NCBI RefSeq assembly: GCF_902806685.2
Contig: NC_048546.1
Location: forward strand, 5,146,001-5,210,000
Direction: 5' to 3'
Origin: Maniola hyperantus
Taxonomy: Eukaryota; Arthropoda; Insecta; Lepidoptera; Nymphalidae
DNA: 64,000 nucleotides
Every line of letters begins with the position of its first letter. Position 1 is the stretch's first letter. The position numbers and the translations under genes are program-made. This document shows, one piece after another, positions 9,695 through 20,856 of the stretch. Below the pieces are notes generated by a model that had not been told where the DNA came from, searched no databases, and saw only the letters and a list, made by a program, of their open reading frames with translations.

Positions 9695-9910
9695 AGATAA
9701 TAAAGAATGCTTCAATAAGAGATGTAATCCGTGTTAACAGCTTAGTCTTTTTATTTCCTGCCGCAAAGGTGCTTTTGATGGTGTGTTTCCGTTGACACAC
9801 GTCATTTCGTAAATAAATAAAAACTTAATTTGAGCCAGATATACAAATCATGTAAGCGTGTTCATGCACTTCACACTATTCATGACTGTATCAGCTTTTT
9901 AAGGGTGCAC

Positions 9911-10064
9911 TGTTTTAGCTTCAAAATGCAAGTCAAGTATTTTGAAGCTAAAACTGACAGGTCTAAATCAAGTGCGATCTCTTTCCGCAGGGAGCTTTAT
10001 AAAAAAGATAACAATACATTTAGACCTGTCATTTTAGATAGATAGTTTACAGATTGTGTACAAC
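9911..10064. mobile_element. Palindromic MITE family F, diverged copy
   Basis: TTTTAGCTTCAAAAT pairs with ATTTTGAAGCTAAAA around a short loop, and ACAGGTCTAAAT pairs with ATTTAGACCTGT. Core segments 'caggtctaaatc.agtgc' and 'tttccgca' match the intact copy at 61317-61446. Confidence 0.65.
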
Positions 10065-10706
10065 AGAATTTACCACAATATACACAATTTTACTCTTATT
10101 ACTTATTTTTTAATCACAACTTTAATAGATATGGGAAAATAAATTAAACAATAACTAGAAACACGTTAGTAGGTAGGTACATACATATTAATTTTTTTTG
10201 AATAGTGTGCTGTAATAAATGAGGAATTAGATATTCTATTTACATACTTAAGAAGAGACTCTTTGTGAGAATTTACACCAAAAATGTATTTCAACGAGCA
10301 TTTTCAAAGCGTCACAAACGGCACGATAAAAGAAACGTATTTCAACATTGGCAGCAAACCGTATGCCACTAAGGAAGCGTTGGAATTTAACTCAAGATTC
10401 CCCTCAAATGCCTACCTACCGCAGTGGAACCTTAGGATTAGCCGCTAACCTCTCTAATCTGAGAGTAGTCTAAACCGCTTCGCCGTGTTTGTGGACTCTA
10501 CGTGGTATTTTTACTAGTTAACGTTTAAGTAAGATTAGTTAGGCGGTCTTAGTTACTCATACCATTCGTAATAGTGTTTATATCAGAATAGCGACAAAGA
10601 AAAATTTAATTGAGTTTTATTTTACGTGAATTACGGCCTTTTATAGTATAACGGAACGAAGCACACTACAAATATCTAATGGTTGTAGTATGATTTATGA
10701 CATTGT
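10065..10706. other. Unassigned DNA
   Basis: No repeat partner recognised. The moderately GC-rich piece near 10420-10500 has stops in all frames. Confidence 0.35.
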
Positions 10707-10872
10707 ATAAGTCCCACAAATTGCTAATGCGCGTGGCCGCCATTTTAGTTACGGTAGCACTGGACTAAAGTTTCGAGCTGATGGTATATTTTTATTTCGG
10801 CTAACGTCAAAATGACGTCATTTCGATGTTATTGAGACATAGTTCCAGCGCAATAGCGATTTGCGGGACTTA
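10707..10872. mobile_element. MITE family G, copy 1
   Basis: Ends ATAAGTCCCACAAATTGCTA and the reverse complement of 'gcgatttgcgggacttat'. The inside carries GTGGCCGCCATTTTAGT and CAAAATGACGTCATTT. A second copy lies in inverse order at 60572-60752. Confidence 0.85.
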
Positions 10873-11344
10873 TATGAATTAATATTGATCTCCACACAAA
10901 ATAGTTTAGTTATCATTTCAATACTGACCAATCAAAGATAATGTTTTATACACATTCTTAAAACAAATATGTATGTGTCTGTAGTTTGCGGTTTGCCAGA
11001 TCTCCATAAAAATGTGTAAATAGTTTCAAAGTCAAACGGGCTCAAAAATTTGTATATAAATCTTAAAGGCCGTATAATTTTAAAACTACACATTTGCACA
11101 AAAATCTAAAAAACTAGTTTTAAGCTCCGAAATATATTATCTACTTTTATTAGGCTTATGATTCAAATGAGAACCAAAGTACGTTTGTCTGGAGCGCTCT
11201 TCGAATGAAATCCTCTTAAGACATTCCACCCGAGCAAAGCCGGGGCTGGCCCACTGTGCCACCAGTCACATAATTCTGGTATGGAATATTTGAACTACAT
11301 AATTATTATCCCTACTTAATTGATAATAATTTTACGTACCCAAA
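10873..11344. other. Unassigned DNA with a Helitron 3' scrap
   Basis: At about 11225-11255 'cattccacccgagcaaagccggggc' type sequence matches the 3' part of the Helitron at 31036-31376, without its CTAG end. Nothing else is recognised. Confidence 0.4.
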
Positions 11345-11506
11345 CGTACGTGACAGGTTGAAATGGCAATCGGGAAGGGAACGCCCCGCACACCCGCAAA
11401 GCCCCCCGCGCTAACCCGGTGCGGGCGAGCGCGGGTGACTTGCGGGTGTTCGGGTCATCCCCTCGCCTCATACCCCGATTGCTATCTCAAGCTGTCGCGG
11501 ACTATA
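11345..11506. mobile_element. GC-rich palindromic MITE (CGCGACAGGT family), copy 2
   Basis: Left GTACGTGACAGGTTGAAATG, right GCTATCTCAAGCTGTCGCGG. The core contains GAACGCCCCGCACACCCGCA and the partner GTGACTTGCGGGTGTTCGGG. Confidence 0.88.
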
Positions 11507-12392
11507 CTTATAATTTTTCTGTGAAACTATTGCCTACGACATTGTGTTGACTCTTGACCCCGTTATCTGAAGCTATCACGAGATGACGAGTATTACGCAA
11601 AAGTAAACTCCATATTCGATTTGTTTGGTACCACCCAAGGTCTCTCGAGATAACATTTTTTACGAGGGAATAATCAATTTTGATTAAAACATTATTTTAA
11701 TTAAACATGCGGATCTCTGTTTGTTTGATAAGTTTTATTGATTTAAATGTTAATTAGTTTAAGGATAATTAGAGATAATTGGTTCGAAAAATATAATGGG
11801 TTAGAGTAAAAATTAGGCCCTGATAAACAGTAGGCATTACTTGTAACAGTTTACGTAATATAAAACAGGACAAAATTATATTAATGGTTGTAGATGGATA
11901 CACATCTTAAGGTAGCTCAGTTCGGTGCTTTCTCCATACAAACGTAGGAGGGAAAATACAACAACATTCGATATTGTACGAACAAAACTAAGAATTATAT
12001 CGATTTATCTCGTCATTATCTAGGTTTATTGATATATAAAATATTGAAAAAAATATTGATTTAAAAGTTACGAGGCTCAAAAGATTCCTATTTTAACACT
12101 AAATTAATGACAACTTTGGGCGTAAATAAATAAGATTAGGGATATGAAAATTCTAAAACAATTTATCATTAGACGTTGTTTATTTATTCATTACTTGAAA
12201 TAACTTTACTTTGCAAACATAAATTCAGCAGTTTTTTCTCAAAAATACTTTTCCTAAACCCTTTTCGCGCGCTTGATTTCAGTGAAAATTATCGTGCCTC
12301 TCAACTTTCTCATACAATGTCAAGTGAAAAGCAAACATGTTACCCACGTGCGCTGCCAATTTCGGTCGAGCGTCCTGCGTCACCTTAAGACT
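11507..12392. other. Unassigned AT-rich DNA
   Basis: Around 11910-11960, 'ggtagctcagttcggtgctt' followed by 'catacaaacgtaggagg' looks like a dispersed lepidopteran repeat (recollection only). No gene is seen. Confidence 0.35.
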
Positions 12393-12652
12393 TAAGAAGT
12401 TGGGATCATGGTGGCTTTGGCAGATAACACGCAAGAAAGACTCTTAAACTTTAATAGGTATGTCATGCATGGGTGTCTGGCGGGGGGTTGCCACGATACT
12501 AAGTGTCTGGCAATAAATAATATGATTTCTAATAGGTACCTACCTACTATTCCGAGGAAAATATTTTTAAAAAATGACTTTATACTTTGACGAAAGATTT
12601 TATACGTCTTTGTTAGCTGTATCTGCCAAATCCACCGTGATCCAAACTTCAT
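12393..12652. mobile_element. MITE family H
   Basis: Left end 'gaagttgggatcatggtggc' and right end, read in reverse, 'gaagtttggatcacggtgga', continuing with TTTGGCAGATA on both sides: about 35 bp of inverted repeat with a few mismatches. The inside contains GGGTGTCTGGCGGGGGGTTG, which recurs in reverse near 63549-63576. Confidence 0.78.
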
Positions 12653-12761
12653 AGTCGCTGACCATTCTTCCTTGTGTGGCACTGTAGAGTAGCAATTATT
12701 ATTTAAAAAAAAAATTGACAACAATTTTTTTTTCTTGCATCCCCGTGGTGTAGTGGGTCAG

Positions 12762-12925
12762 CAGTGGCGTGCAGTTCATAGAGGCATAAAAGTACTGCTT
12801 ACCCTAGTTGAAATGACCAGTGCCCATTTTTCTTTATGACCTGCCATTCAGTAGGTCTATATAAGGTGTATCTAAGGCCTATCTTACTAATGCTTACCCT
12901 GGTTTTAAACTCTGTGCACGCCACT
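12762..12925. mobile_element. MITE with CAGTGGCGTGCA termini
   Basis: CAGTGGCGTGCA at the left and TGCACGCCACTG at the right are perfect 12-bp inverted ends, with CTGCTTACCCTAGTT and ATGCTTACCCTGGTT as inner direct repeats. Confidence 0.8.
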
Positions 12926-13497
12926 GACTGTGGGTGTATGTACTAGATGTAATAAAGTAAGTATGGAGTAATAAAGAGGGCTAACCATCGAACGGACGTG
13001 TTTGAATTATCACCTACTATCGAACCTAGCAACACCTACTCTACAGCACAATGCGCATAGAAACTTTCAGCTTTCATAAAATAAAGAAGGTCTGGCCCTC
13101 GCGGGCTCGCTCTCTATATTATTAGTAGCATATTTACATTGGATAACCTATCTACCTACTGTGACAATTCGCCTTAAGTAAACATTCAATGTTAGTCGTA
13201 GTTACAGCGGTTGTCAGAAAATGCAGGTTACAAATAAGATTACATCGATAGAGTATTATCAGGACGATAGGCGGTCGTTGGCCGATTGGTCGGCCATTAC
13301 GAATGGTCACGCATAGATCTAGAGGAAAATCTTTAATTAGAAATACTTTAACTCAAAACAAAGTAGGAAAGTCAAATGTTTTTTTCTATTCAGTTCCTTT
13401 GAACTCTTATTCTTTTTGAATATCTTTATATTTAAAAATGCAACTAGGTACTGACTCTAGGACATGGTCAATGAAAAATTAGCATTTTCTTAAAAAA
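12926..13497. other. Unassigned DNA
   Basis: No gene or repeat partner recognised. The GGCCGATTGGTCGGCC palindrome at about 13278-13295 is the only notable motif. Confidence 0.35.
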
Positions 13498-13630
13498 TCA
13501 TAAAATAAAAATAAAATAAAATAAAATCTATTTATTCAAATAAACTTTTACGAGTGCTTTTGAATCGTCGGATGCATCTACCACTGGTTCGGAATGCCTT
13601 TTCTACCGAGTAGAACCAGCAAGAAACACA
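13498..13630 (+). mobile_element. Dispersed repeat with CACTGGTTCGGAATGCC core
   Basis: AAAATAAAATAAAATCTATT leads into 'ttattcaaataaacttttac' and ACCACTGGTTCGGAATGCC, then 'accgagtagaaccagcaaga'. Other copies: 7291-7438, 19003-19068 and reverse 20150-20262. Confidence 0.7.
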
Positions 13631-13972
13631 ATTTAATGTCAAAACTAAAAATACACTATGAACTTATAACTTACCTACAAAATGTTATAGACTTAGAGAA
13701 AATAAGTTTTCGAATAGGCATAATAACTACTTCAGTCGTAATTTGAATTCCTCTTCACTCAATTAACCACAAGGAAGAAATTAATCCATTATTTCTTGTA
13801 ATTGGGTATTACCGTGATAAGATAGACATGCGTTAATTCTTTTAAAAGTCATCAATGATTTTCGACGTTGAGATAAAGAGAGAGACCTACCTAAGAATTT
13901 CTGGATTCTTAAACAAACGATGTTTTAGGAAGACTTTTTCACTTCTCTAACGATATAGCACAAAACCGGCCA
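13631..13972. other. AT-rich DNA, no gene seen
   Basis: Nothing recognised. Confidence 0.3.
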
Positions 13973-14400
13973 AGTACCTACGAGTCAGACTCGCGCACTG
14001 AGGGTTCAGTACTTTTTTTCGACATTCTGCACGATAAGTAAATCAAAAAATTTATGCATAAAAATAAATGAAAATCTGTTTTAGAATGTACAGGTAGCCC
14101 TTTCATATTATGATACCTTATTTGGTATAGTCATCTTACTTTGAAAATTTAAAATACCGATTATTTGTTCATGAAACCATTTTAAATTTTTTTTGAGATG
14201 TAACCACAAATCATGATAATGTTTTCGGATTTTTTCCTTTATTTGTGTTATAAGACCTATCTACCTGCCTAATTTCATGATTCTAGGTCAACGGGAAGTA
14301 CCCTATAGGCTTTCTTGACAGACACGACAGACGTACAGACAGATAACGAAGTGATCCTATAAGAGTTCCTTTTTTCCTTTTGAGGTACCGTACCCTAAAA
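13973..14400 (+). mobile_element. GGTTCCGTAC repeat family, long copy
   Basis: Starts 'accggccaagtacctacgag' with TCAGACTCGCGCACTGAGGG and ends 'ccttttgaggtaccgtaccc'. Between are the family segments 'aaaatctgttttagaatgta', 'atgattctaggtcaacggga' and CTTGACAGACACGACAGACG. Copies of this roughly 400-bp non-coding element are at 36650-37037 (reverse), 50375-50630 (reverse), 54686-54950 and 55595-55800. Confidence 0.8.
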
Positions 14401-15587
14401 CACCAAATACTCCTATAAATAAAATAGGATCAATATATTGTATATCCTTGTGTGAATACCAAGTAGCGTTTGATGAGTGTTTGACTGATAAAACACAAAA
14501 GTGGAGCGCGACAAATCACGTTTTAACCTCGTATCGAATGAAGAATGCGGTACTACGAAATAATCTGAACGCACACTACCGCGAGAAGTAGAAGAGCCGC
14601 AACAGAGCAACACAAAACGCATTTGTCGTTGCCAAATATGAGAAAAACGGATCAAAATGCTTTATAGGTACTAAAAGTAGTTTGGATTTTAGAAGCATAA
14701 GCACAAGAACAAGCCAAGTACTTATAAACATTTTTCTATAGTTGGAACCTGCTGAAAATGCTTTTGACGTAAGCAGCACGAGTCGATCCCATTGGAGGCA
14801 CCGAATAACGGCGAGGTACATCGCAGCTTTGTAAACTTATAGGTATAAGTTTTACTGATTAGGCTGCATTAATGCAGCTAGTTTGATGTGCCAAGTATAC
14901 GTTCAAATACAAAATTTACAACATTGCTTTCATGGCTGCACGTTGGTCAAACTTGTATGTACAAAACTTCAATTTTAATTTTATTTATAACTTTATGTAC
15001 CTATACTTACTTGTAGCTACTCTGATTTGGCGCGTCTAACGCGACTGACTCATGCTCCATCCAAAACATATTTATTGAAAAATTGCGTGACATTTCTGAG
15101 GATTGGCGTCAGTTGTGCCCCTCGATCCGTTTGCGACCTGAGACAGTGTGCGATCGACTGTAAAGAAAATTGTAGCGCTGCGTTATGAATCTACATGAGG
15201 AAGAGAAAACTTATTGTTTTCCGTAACGCCCTTTGCTATACAAAAGGCACAACAATTGAGTAAGGGTGAACACACATTGTGGAAGACGGACAGATGACTT
15301 TTACATCAATGTAAGGCAGTCAAAAACTACAGCCTGAAACGGGAAACAATCAGAAGCGTTGATAGCTGAACGGTTAAAAGATCAAATTCAAAGGTCAAAT
15401 GCTACTTAGTACATTTGACGCAGGCAGCCGTATTTTTCTTTGATGTTACGTCACCATTAGCCTAATATTTGCCATATCTTCGATTCAAGATCAAACCGAG
15501 AGTTCCATCATCCTAGTTGTTGAATATTTTGATTCCTCAAATTTTCCCTACAACAAATATTATAATCTTACTTGAAAGACATAAAAT
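14401..15587. other. Unassigned DNA, 1.2 kb
   Basis: No repeat partner recognised. The stretch 15011-15157 has splice-like borders on the - strand but is closed by stops (see rejected items). Short overlapping - strand frames at 14413-14821 show no recognisable product. Confidence 0.35.
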
Positions 15588-15832
15588 CTAAATCTATGTA
15601 TACCTATAAAAGAAAAAGCTGACTGACTGATTGAGTGACTGACTAATTGACTGATCGATCAACACACAGTTCAAATTACTAGACGGATCGGATTGAAATT
15701 TGGCATGCAGATAGCTATTATGACGTAGGTATCCGCTATGAAAGGGTTTTCAAAAATTCAATCCCTAAGGGGGTAAAGTAGGGGTTCGAAATTGGTATAG
15801 TCCACGCGGACAAACCCACAGGAATAAGCTAA
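15588..15832 (+). mobile_element. Helitron-like element with CTAA end
   Basis: Starts TCTAAATCTATGTATACC, then a CTGACTGA run, the body 'atcaacacacagttcaaatt' and the 3' 'tccacgcggacaaacccaca', ending 'ggaataagCTAA'. CTAA still fits the CTRR rule, but the terminal hairpin is decayed. Confidence 0.75.
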
Positions 15833-16283
15833 TTAGATGTACAAGATAACCTATTTTTTAGAGGAAATACTCATATCTACGTAATATGTCCGCATACCTA
15901 CCATCGGCTTCTAAGCGCATCCGAGCGTATGAAAAGTATCTAAGAATCATAAATACTTCCAAGTAAAAGTGAAAATTTATGGAGGCGGTGCGATCAAAGA
16001 AAATGTTTACTCTGTCGTGTGGAGATTACGTGTTTTCAAAAATTAGCCTACGTAGGTATAATACAGAGTATGTAAAGTACAGAGGTTGGTCAATGTTGAC
16101 GTTTTTCTTGTTACGAAAGATATATAGCCCATTGGCGTGCCGGTGTTTGTCTGTTTCGGACAAGTGTTTGTGTCGGTGCGCGAGTGACCCCACACACAAC
16201 GCTTTGACAGTAAGCTAGAGTACGGTACTTTCAAAGTTCTACTTAAACTTAGCTGGCATTTACTTCAGCTGATATTTAATATG
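15833..16283. other. Unassigned DNA left of a CpG-rich block
   Basis: Short frames on both strands at 15979-16234 overlap each other and show no known domain. Confidence 0.3.
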
Positions 16284-16612
16284 CTCGTAGCTTCAAACGC
16301 ATTTGCGCTGTGCTGCGCGACGCGGCAGGCGCCTCTGCTCCATACAGACTCATATACCTACTTAAACTATATTTGCCGCACCGCGTCGCGTCGCGCATCG
16401 CAGCGTAACGCGGTGTCCTGCGTGAGCGACGAATACTACGCGACGCGACACTGCGAACGCGACGAACGCGAACGCGGTCAACTCAACGGCATACCGTGCT
16501 TGCGGCCTATATGGCAGTCCGCGGCGAGACGCAGACTGCCATATACGCATTACGTCACGTCGTCGTGTCGCGTCGCGTCGCGTCGTATCCGTCGCTCGTC
16601 GTTTGGACCAAA
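16284..16612. other. CpG-rich block with CGCGTCGCGTCGCG arrays
   Basis: About 330 bp rich in CG in a strongly AT-rich setting. It has runs such as CGCGTCGCGTCGCGCATCGC (16380-16400) and TGTCGCGTCGCGTCGCGTCG (16565-16585), plus a hairpin TATGGCAGTC / GACTGCCATA at about 16510-16543. Overlapping Arg/Ser-rich frames on both strands follow from the composition. It may be the GC-rich core of a decayed palindromic element; no terminal repeats were pinned down. Confidence 0.5.
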
Positions 16613-16683
16613 ATATTCTCATATTTTTTGCCTTATGTCTAGTTCACTCTGCTTGTTTGTTAAGGCTACGCACTACTTCGTAA

Positions 16684-16929
16684 TCTAAATATATATGTAA
16701 AAGGAAAGGGTGACAGACTGACTGACTTCGTCCGCGTGAACTACACAAATTTCATATCCCTATTTTACCCCTTTAGGGGTTGAATTCTTTCATAGTGGAT
16801 GCCTACGTCATTATAGCTATCTGCTTGCCAAATTTCAGTTCGATCCGCCCAGTAGTTCGAGCTGTGCATTAATAGAGCAGTCAATCAATCAGTCATTCAG
16901 TCAGTCAGCTTTTACTTTTACATAGATAT
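16684..16929. mobile_element. Helitron remnant with 5'-type sequence at both ends
   Basis: The left end reads TCTAAATATATATGTAAAAG in + sense, and the right end gives nearly the same in - sense (CATATCTATGTAAAAGTAAA). The body between is the - strand Helitron body from 'ttcgtccgcgtgaactac' onward, so the CTAG end has been replaced by a second 5' end. Confidence 0.65.
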
Positions 16930-17298
16930 GTTTTTTATACCTATTATAATAAAATGTAAAATAATAATATTATTTAGCATTAACTAAGTACATACTTAAA
17001 GTTAAGTAGCAAGGCAAGTTGATAGCGGCACGTTTTATTAATTTATATCAGTCATTCAGAATAAACAAACGTTACGAATTTTTCAGAGATCAAATAATGA
17101 ACCAGCGTGTTATCAGTGTTTGCGAAGACTAGGTATAAGTATATTATCATGAAACAAACATCTTTAACGACTTAAACAAAAAATAATTAAAAACATCTGT
17201 ACAATCGTTGATACAGTCATTGCAGACACTGTGTCTCGATGTTCAGTCATTTCAGTGAAAAATGAAAAAATTCCAAGCCTTTACATAATTATGTAATA
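16930..17298. other. AT-rich DNA, no gene seen
   Basis: Nothing recognised. Confidence 0.3.
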
Positions 17299-17518
17299 CT
17301 AGCTTATGTTCGCGACTTCGTCCGCGTGGACTACACAAATATCAAACCCCTATTTCACCCCCTTAGGGGTTGAATTTTCAAAAATCCTTTCTTAGCGGAT
17401 GTCTACGTCATAATAGCTATCTGCATGCCAAATTTCAGCCAGATCCGTCCAGTAGTTTGAGCTGTGCGTTGATATATCAGTCAGTCAGTCAGTCACCTTT
17501 TCCTTTTATATATTTAGA
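17299..17518 (-). mobile_element. Intact short Helitron, both ends present
   Basis: On the - strand it starts TCTAAATATATAAAAGGAAA directly after A and ends 'gaacataagCTAG' directly before T, exactly the A^T insertion expected of Helitrons. The 3' hairpin region is CCACGCGGACGAAGTCGCG. At 220 bp without a Rep/helicase frame it is non-autonomous. It is the best reference copy for this subfamily here. Confidence 0.88.
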
Positions 17519-17798
17519 TAAAAAGATAAAACTCACGAAAATCGTTTTTTTTAATACATTATAAGCGCATGCTTGACCACGATCACACCTGATGGGAAGT
17601 GATGATGTTGGCTAAGATGGGACGCGTTTGCCTAGAAGGTGCCTATTCACTTTTGTTTTAAAGATACTACCCGGATTATAATTGGCAGGAAACACTGATA
17701 TCGAAAGATTATTCCCGGCGTAAGGAATGCGTAGCAAAGCGTATCATGATATAAGTATGCAACCGATATAATAGTAGGTATAGGTAGTAGGTACCTAA

Positions 17799-18034
17799 TC
17801 AGTACCCATATTATAAATGCGAAAGTGTGTTTGTTGATTTGTTGGTTTGTTGATTTGTTGGTTTGTCCTTCAACCACGTCGCAACGGTGCAACCGATTGA
17901 CGTGATATTTTGCATGGGTATAGTTAAGGACCTGGAGAGTGACATAAGCTACTTTTTACCCCGGAAAATCAAAGAGTTCCCACGGGATTTTTAAAACCTA
18001 AATCCACGCGTACGAAGTCGCGGGCATCAGCTAG
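17799..18034 (+). mobile_element. Short Helitron, second subfamily, both ends present
   Basis: Starts TCAGTACCCATATTATAAAT after A and ends CGGGCATCAGCTAG before T. The body contains GTTTGTTGATTTGTTGG, 'caaccgattgacgtgatatt' and 'agagttcccacgggattttt'. 236 bp, non-autonomous. Confidence 0.82.
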
Positions 18035-20149
18035 TATCTATATAAATAAAGAATTTTTTGCGGAGTTCGCAAGATGACAAAGTCTGGGTGTGAAAAATGC
18101 ACTTCACATAAGCGTCTCCTCTTCTAACAAGAGAGCTCGGTCTATGCGCTATGCGCACAATTCTAGACAGGGCTTGGTTACTTAGCTGTCTAGCACCTTT
18201 TTGTGTGCAATTTTGCGTAATAAACGATTATTATTATCACGATTATAACTCTTCGCGTCTGTATATTTGAAATGGCTAATCTCGAAACTTTTCTGATTTT
18301 TTGTATTCCAAAGAAGGTACTAGATATAATGCATAATTTAGGTCAACCGAGCAAAGACTAAGTCACCTATTTATCGATATGGGCATGAACATGGTAGCAT
18401 CCCATTTGACTGTTGTTTCAATGGTAATTCACGGAAACGGCAATATAGGTCAAAGAATCTGGCAAAAGGTATCAGAAATGTCATTCCATTAAACCGTTAA
18501 AACGCGTTATCACTTTCACGCACTCACAGAAACTATCGAAATTATAACAAATTTATGTTCTTGAAGCACCGGCCCCATGCATTTTATTTCTTTTAATGTT
18601 AATTGAAATGACATGGTCGGTGTCACAGGCGGTCGTCTGTACTTTTTATTTTTATTAATTCTCTTTTTAGTGTCCCATCGGGTTTGGTCATCGAATTCCA
18701 TACTCGAACTTTCCTCTTTCATGTTATCTAATCGATGACCGGGGTAGGCTTACATGTCACTGATTTTGATGACATGGGAACTCCCTTTTATTGCTCTTCT
18801 TGTCTCTAAAAGTTATCAGGGACGAAGAAAAGATATTTTATACGCATTTGGTTTGAAGAAATAGGTCATACGTGGGTATACCGTATATTATGTTTCTTGA
18901 CTTTCATAAAACATAGTAAAATGTGTTTTGAGCGACGAGTTCCTTGGTTTTAGTGGATTTTACACCTATCTTAATATCCAGAAATAGAAAGGTTAAATAC
19001 CACGCACTGGTTCGGAATGCTCTTGCTACCAAGAAGAATCAACAAGAAACTCGGTGGTTGCGCTTCATAATATTATATTGAAAGATACCTTAAGCTTAAT
19101 AGCTAATACATTTCGCCTAAGACATCAAGCTAATTCTGAAAATAAACAAGTTAATTTTATCTAAGGAATCACCTGCGTCATTGAATTAATATTTAAGTAA
19201 ACAATAGATTTCATGAACATTGAACTTCCTACATATCAATGTAAATAGGTAACAATGAGATCGCCGAATTAAAAAATATTTTGGATATTTAAGCTTGCAC
19301 AGAATACATTTTTATTCTTATCTGTTTTATTCGTTTTATTTGTAGGTATTTAATCTTGCGATAAATCTTATGAAACTTCTTACATGAGTTTCAGTCTGAT
19401 AATTTGAACTTCAAAGTTGTCACTGTTATTTCTCTGTCCCCGTGTCGTGTTCCCCATAACTGAGAGTCAATATGACCACTTCCACCAAGGATTCTATTGA
19501 CAACGATACAAGCAAATCACCCTTGCTTCTTTTGCGACAGACTTCGTTAACCTTGCTAACTTAAACTAGCTTGATAAAATAAATATTAGGTATGTTCTAT
19601 GTAACCCTATCTTTTTCAATCTTGTATTCATTGTCCAGCAATAGATTAATATTTATAGAGGGTTTATTTTTGTATATTGTAAGTGTTCAAATATCATTAA
19701 CGATTAGTTTGTTGCACCTATGACTTTCTCGATTCTGTATGAGCATATTAGTAATTGAATTTATTATGTGACCACAGGCGGCGAGGTTTCAAATGGTTAC
19801 TTATGAGTTACACGGATGGAGTGTAACTATCCGTGTTGTTAGAAGTGATTAAAAATTCCTTGGATTTTTAAACACTGTAATTAATTTCATGAATTAATAA
19901 TAGAGTAATACACGCGATCTAAGATAAATTTAAAGCACTTTTCTATCTCCTATTCCATATTCAAATTAATACACAAATACAATATTATAAATAGGTACTT
20001 TCTTTCTGATTTTTACGAAACAGTGTTCAGATACAGCACTTTAACATAATATGGGGATAGTTGATTACTATTGTTTTAGTTTTTGTAAACCGTTATTCTA
20101 CTCTAAATGTGCCGGGATCGATCTCTGACTTTTGAAAGTTATATCCATT
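18035..20149. other. Repeat-poor DNA, 2.1 kb
   Basis: Apart from a repeat scrap at 19003-19068 (CACTGGTTCGGAATGCTC) nothing is recognised. Upstream exons of the FGF gene could be here, but no segment with FGF-like residues and proper splice sites was found. A - strand frame at 18516-18722 has no known domain. Confidence 0.4.
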
Positions 20150-20262
20150 TTCTTCTTGCTGGTCCTTCTCGATAGAAAAGGCATTCAGAACCAGTGGTAG
20201 ATGCATTTGACGATTCAAAAGTACTCGTAAAAGTTTAGTTGGATAAAAAAAATTCTATTTCT
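20150..20262 (-). mobile_element. Dispersed repeat with CACTGGTTCGGAATGCC core, reverse copy
   Basis: GGCATTCAGAACCAGTGGTA and 'aaaagtactcgtaaaagttt' are the reverse complement of the copy at 13498-13630. Confidence 0.65.
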
Positions 20263-20306
20263 ATCCAAGCAATAATATTAGTTAAATTTAACGATTAACG
20301 AAAACA

Positions 20307-20450
20307 ATGCGAGGAAGCCTGCATATGTGAGAGTTCTCTACAATGTTCTTAAAGGTTTGTAAAGTCTGCCAATCTGCATTTGGCCAGCGTGGTGAATTTC
20401 TTATTCCGAGAAGATACTCGCGCTAGTAGGCCGTCGATGGGTTGATGATT
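20307..20450 (+). mobile_element. (GAT)n-tailed SINE, family C, 5'-truncated
   Basis: 'gaggaagcctgcatatgtga', 'aaagtctgccaatctgcatt' and 'ccgtcgatgggttgatga' match family C in + orientation. The tRNA-like head is missing. Confidence 0.65.
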
Positions 20451-20856
20451 TTATTTATTTTATTTTATTTATTTTATATCTAATTAGAACGGCAGTGCCA
20501 CTTACACTAACTAGATGATTAATAATAAATTTAAATACGAATAAAGGTACAAGAAAAAAGACATAAAATACATAACGATAAAAGATCAAAGAATTTTGAA
20601 TATGTACGCTGAGAACATTGAATGACATATCCATGCAATGCTCTCAGCGTACTTCAGTAACTCCCGAACCAGTATTATAGACCCATCATTAAATGGGTCC
20701 CATTGAGCATTATTGTCCAAAAGCGCGTTGAATGAAGCTAATGAACGGGGTATAGGTGACATAGATCTAGATGATGATACTTCAGTAAGGATAATGAAAG
20801 CCTTAACAAATATTATGTACGTAAAGTTAACCTGTGAACCATTTCTTTTGTTGCAG
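20451..20856. other. Intronic DNA upstream of the first visible FGF exon
   Basis: Begins with a TTTTATTTATTTTATTTT run. GTACGCTGAGAACATTGAAT at about 20605 pairs with ATGCTCTCAGCGTAC at about 20638, forming a small inverted repeat. The frame running from 20713 into the exon is a different frame from FGF and is interrupted. The last bases form the acceptor TTTCTTTTGTTGCAG. Confidence 0.5.

Noticed and set aside
15011..15157. - strand exon with a strong acceptor (AATTTTCTTTACAG) and donor (GTAAGT)
   Set aside because: All three frames contain stops; the best frame ends after 35 codons before the donor, so an internal coding exon is excluded. A non-coding exon remains possible.
16281..16688. 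135-residue + frame and 86-residue - frame rich in Arg/Ser
   Set aside because: Both arise from the CpG-rich GTCGC array, where stop codons are rare in every frame.
19438..19565. - strand open stretch reading VSKVNEVCRKRSKGDLLVSL...
   Set aside because: Short, without splice sites or a recognised family; probably chance or a decayed repeat.
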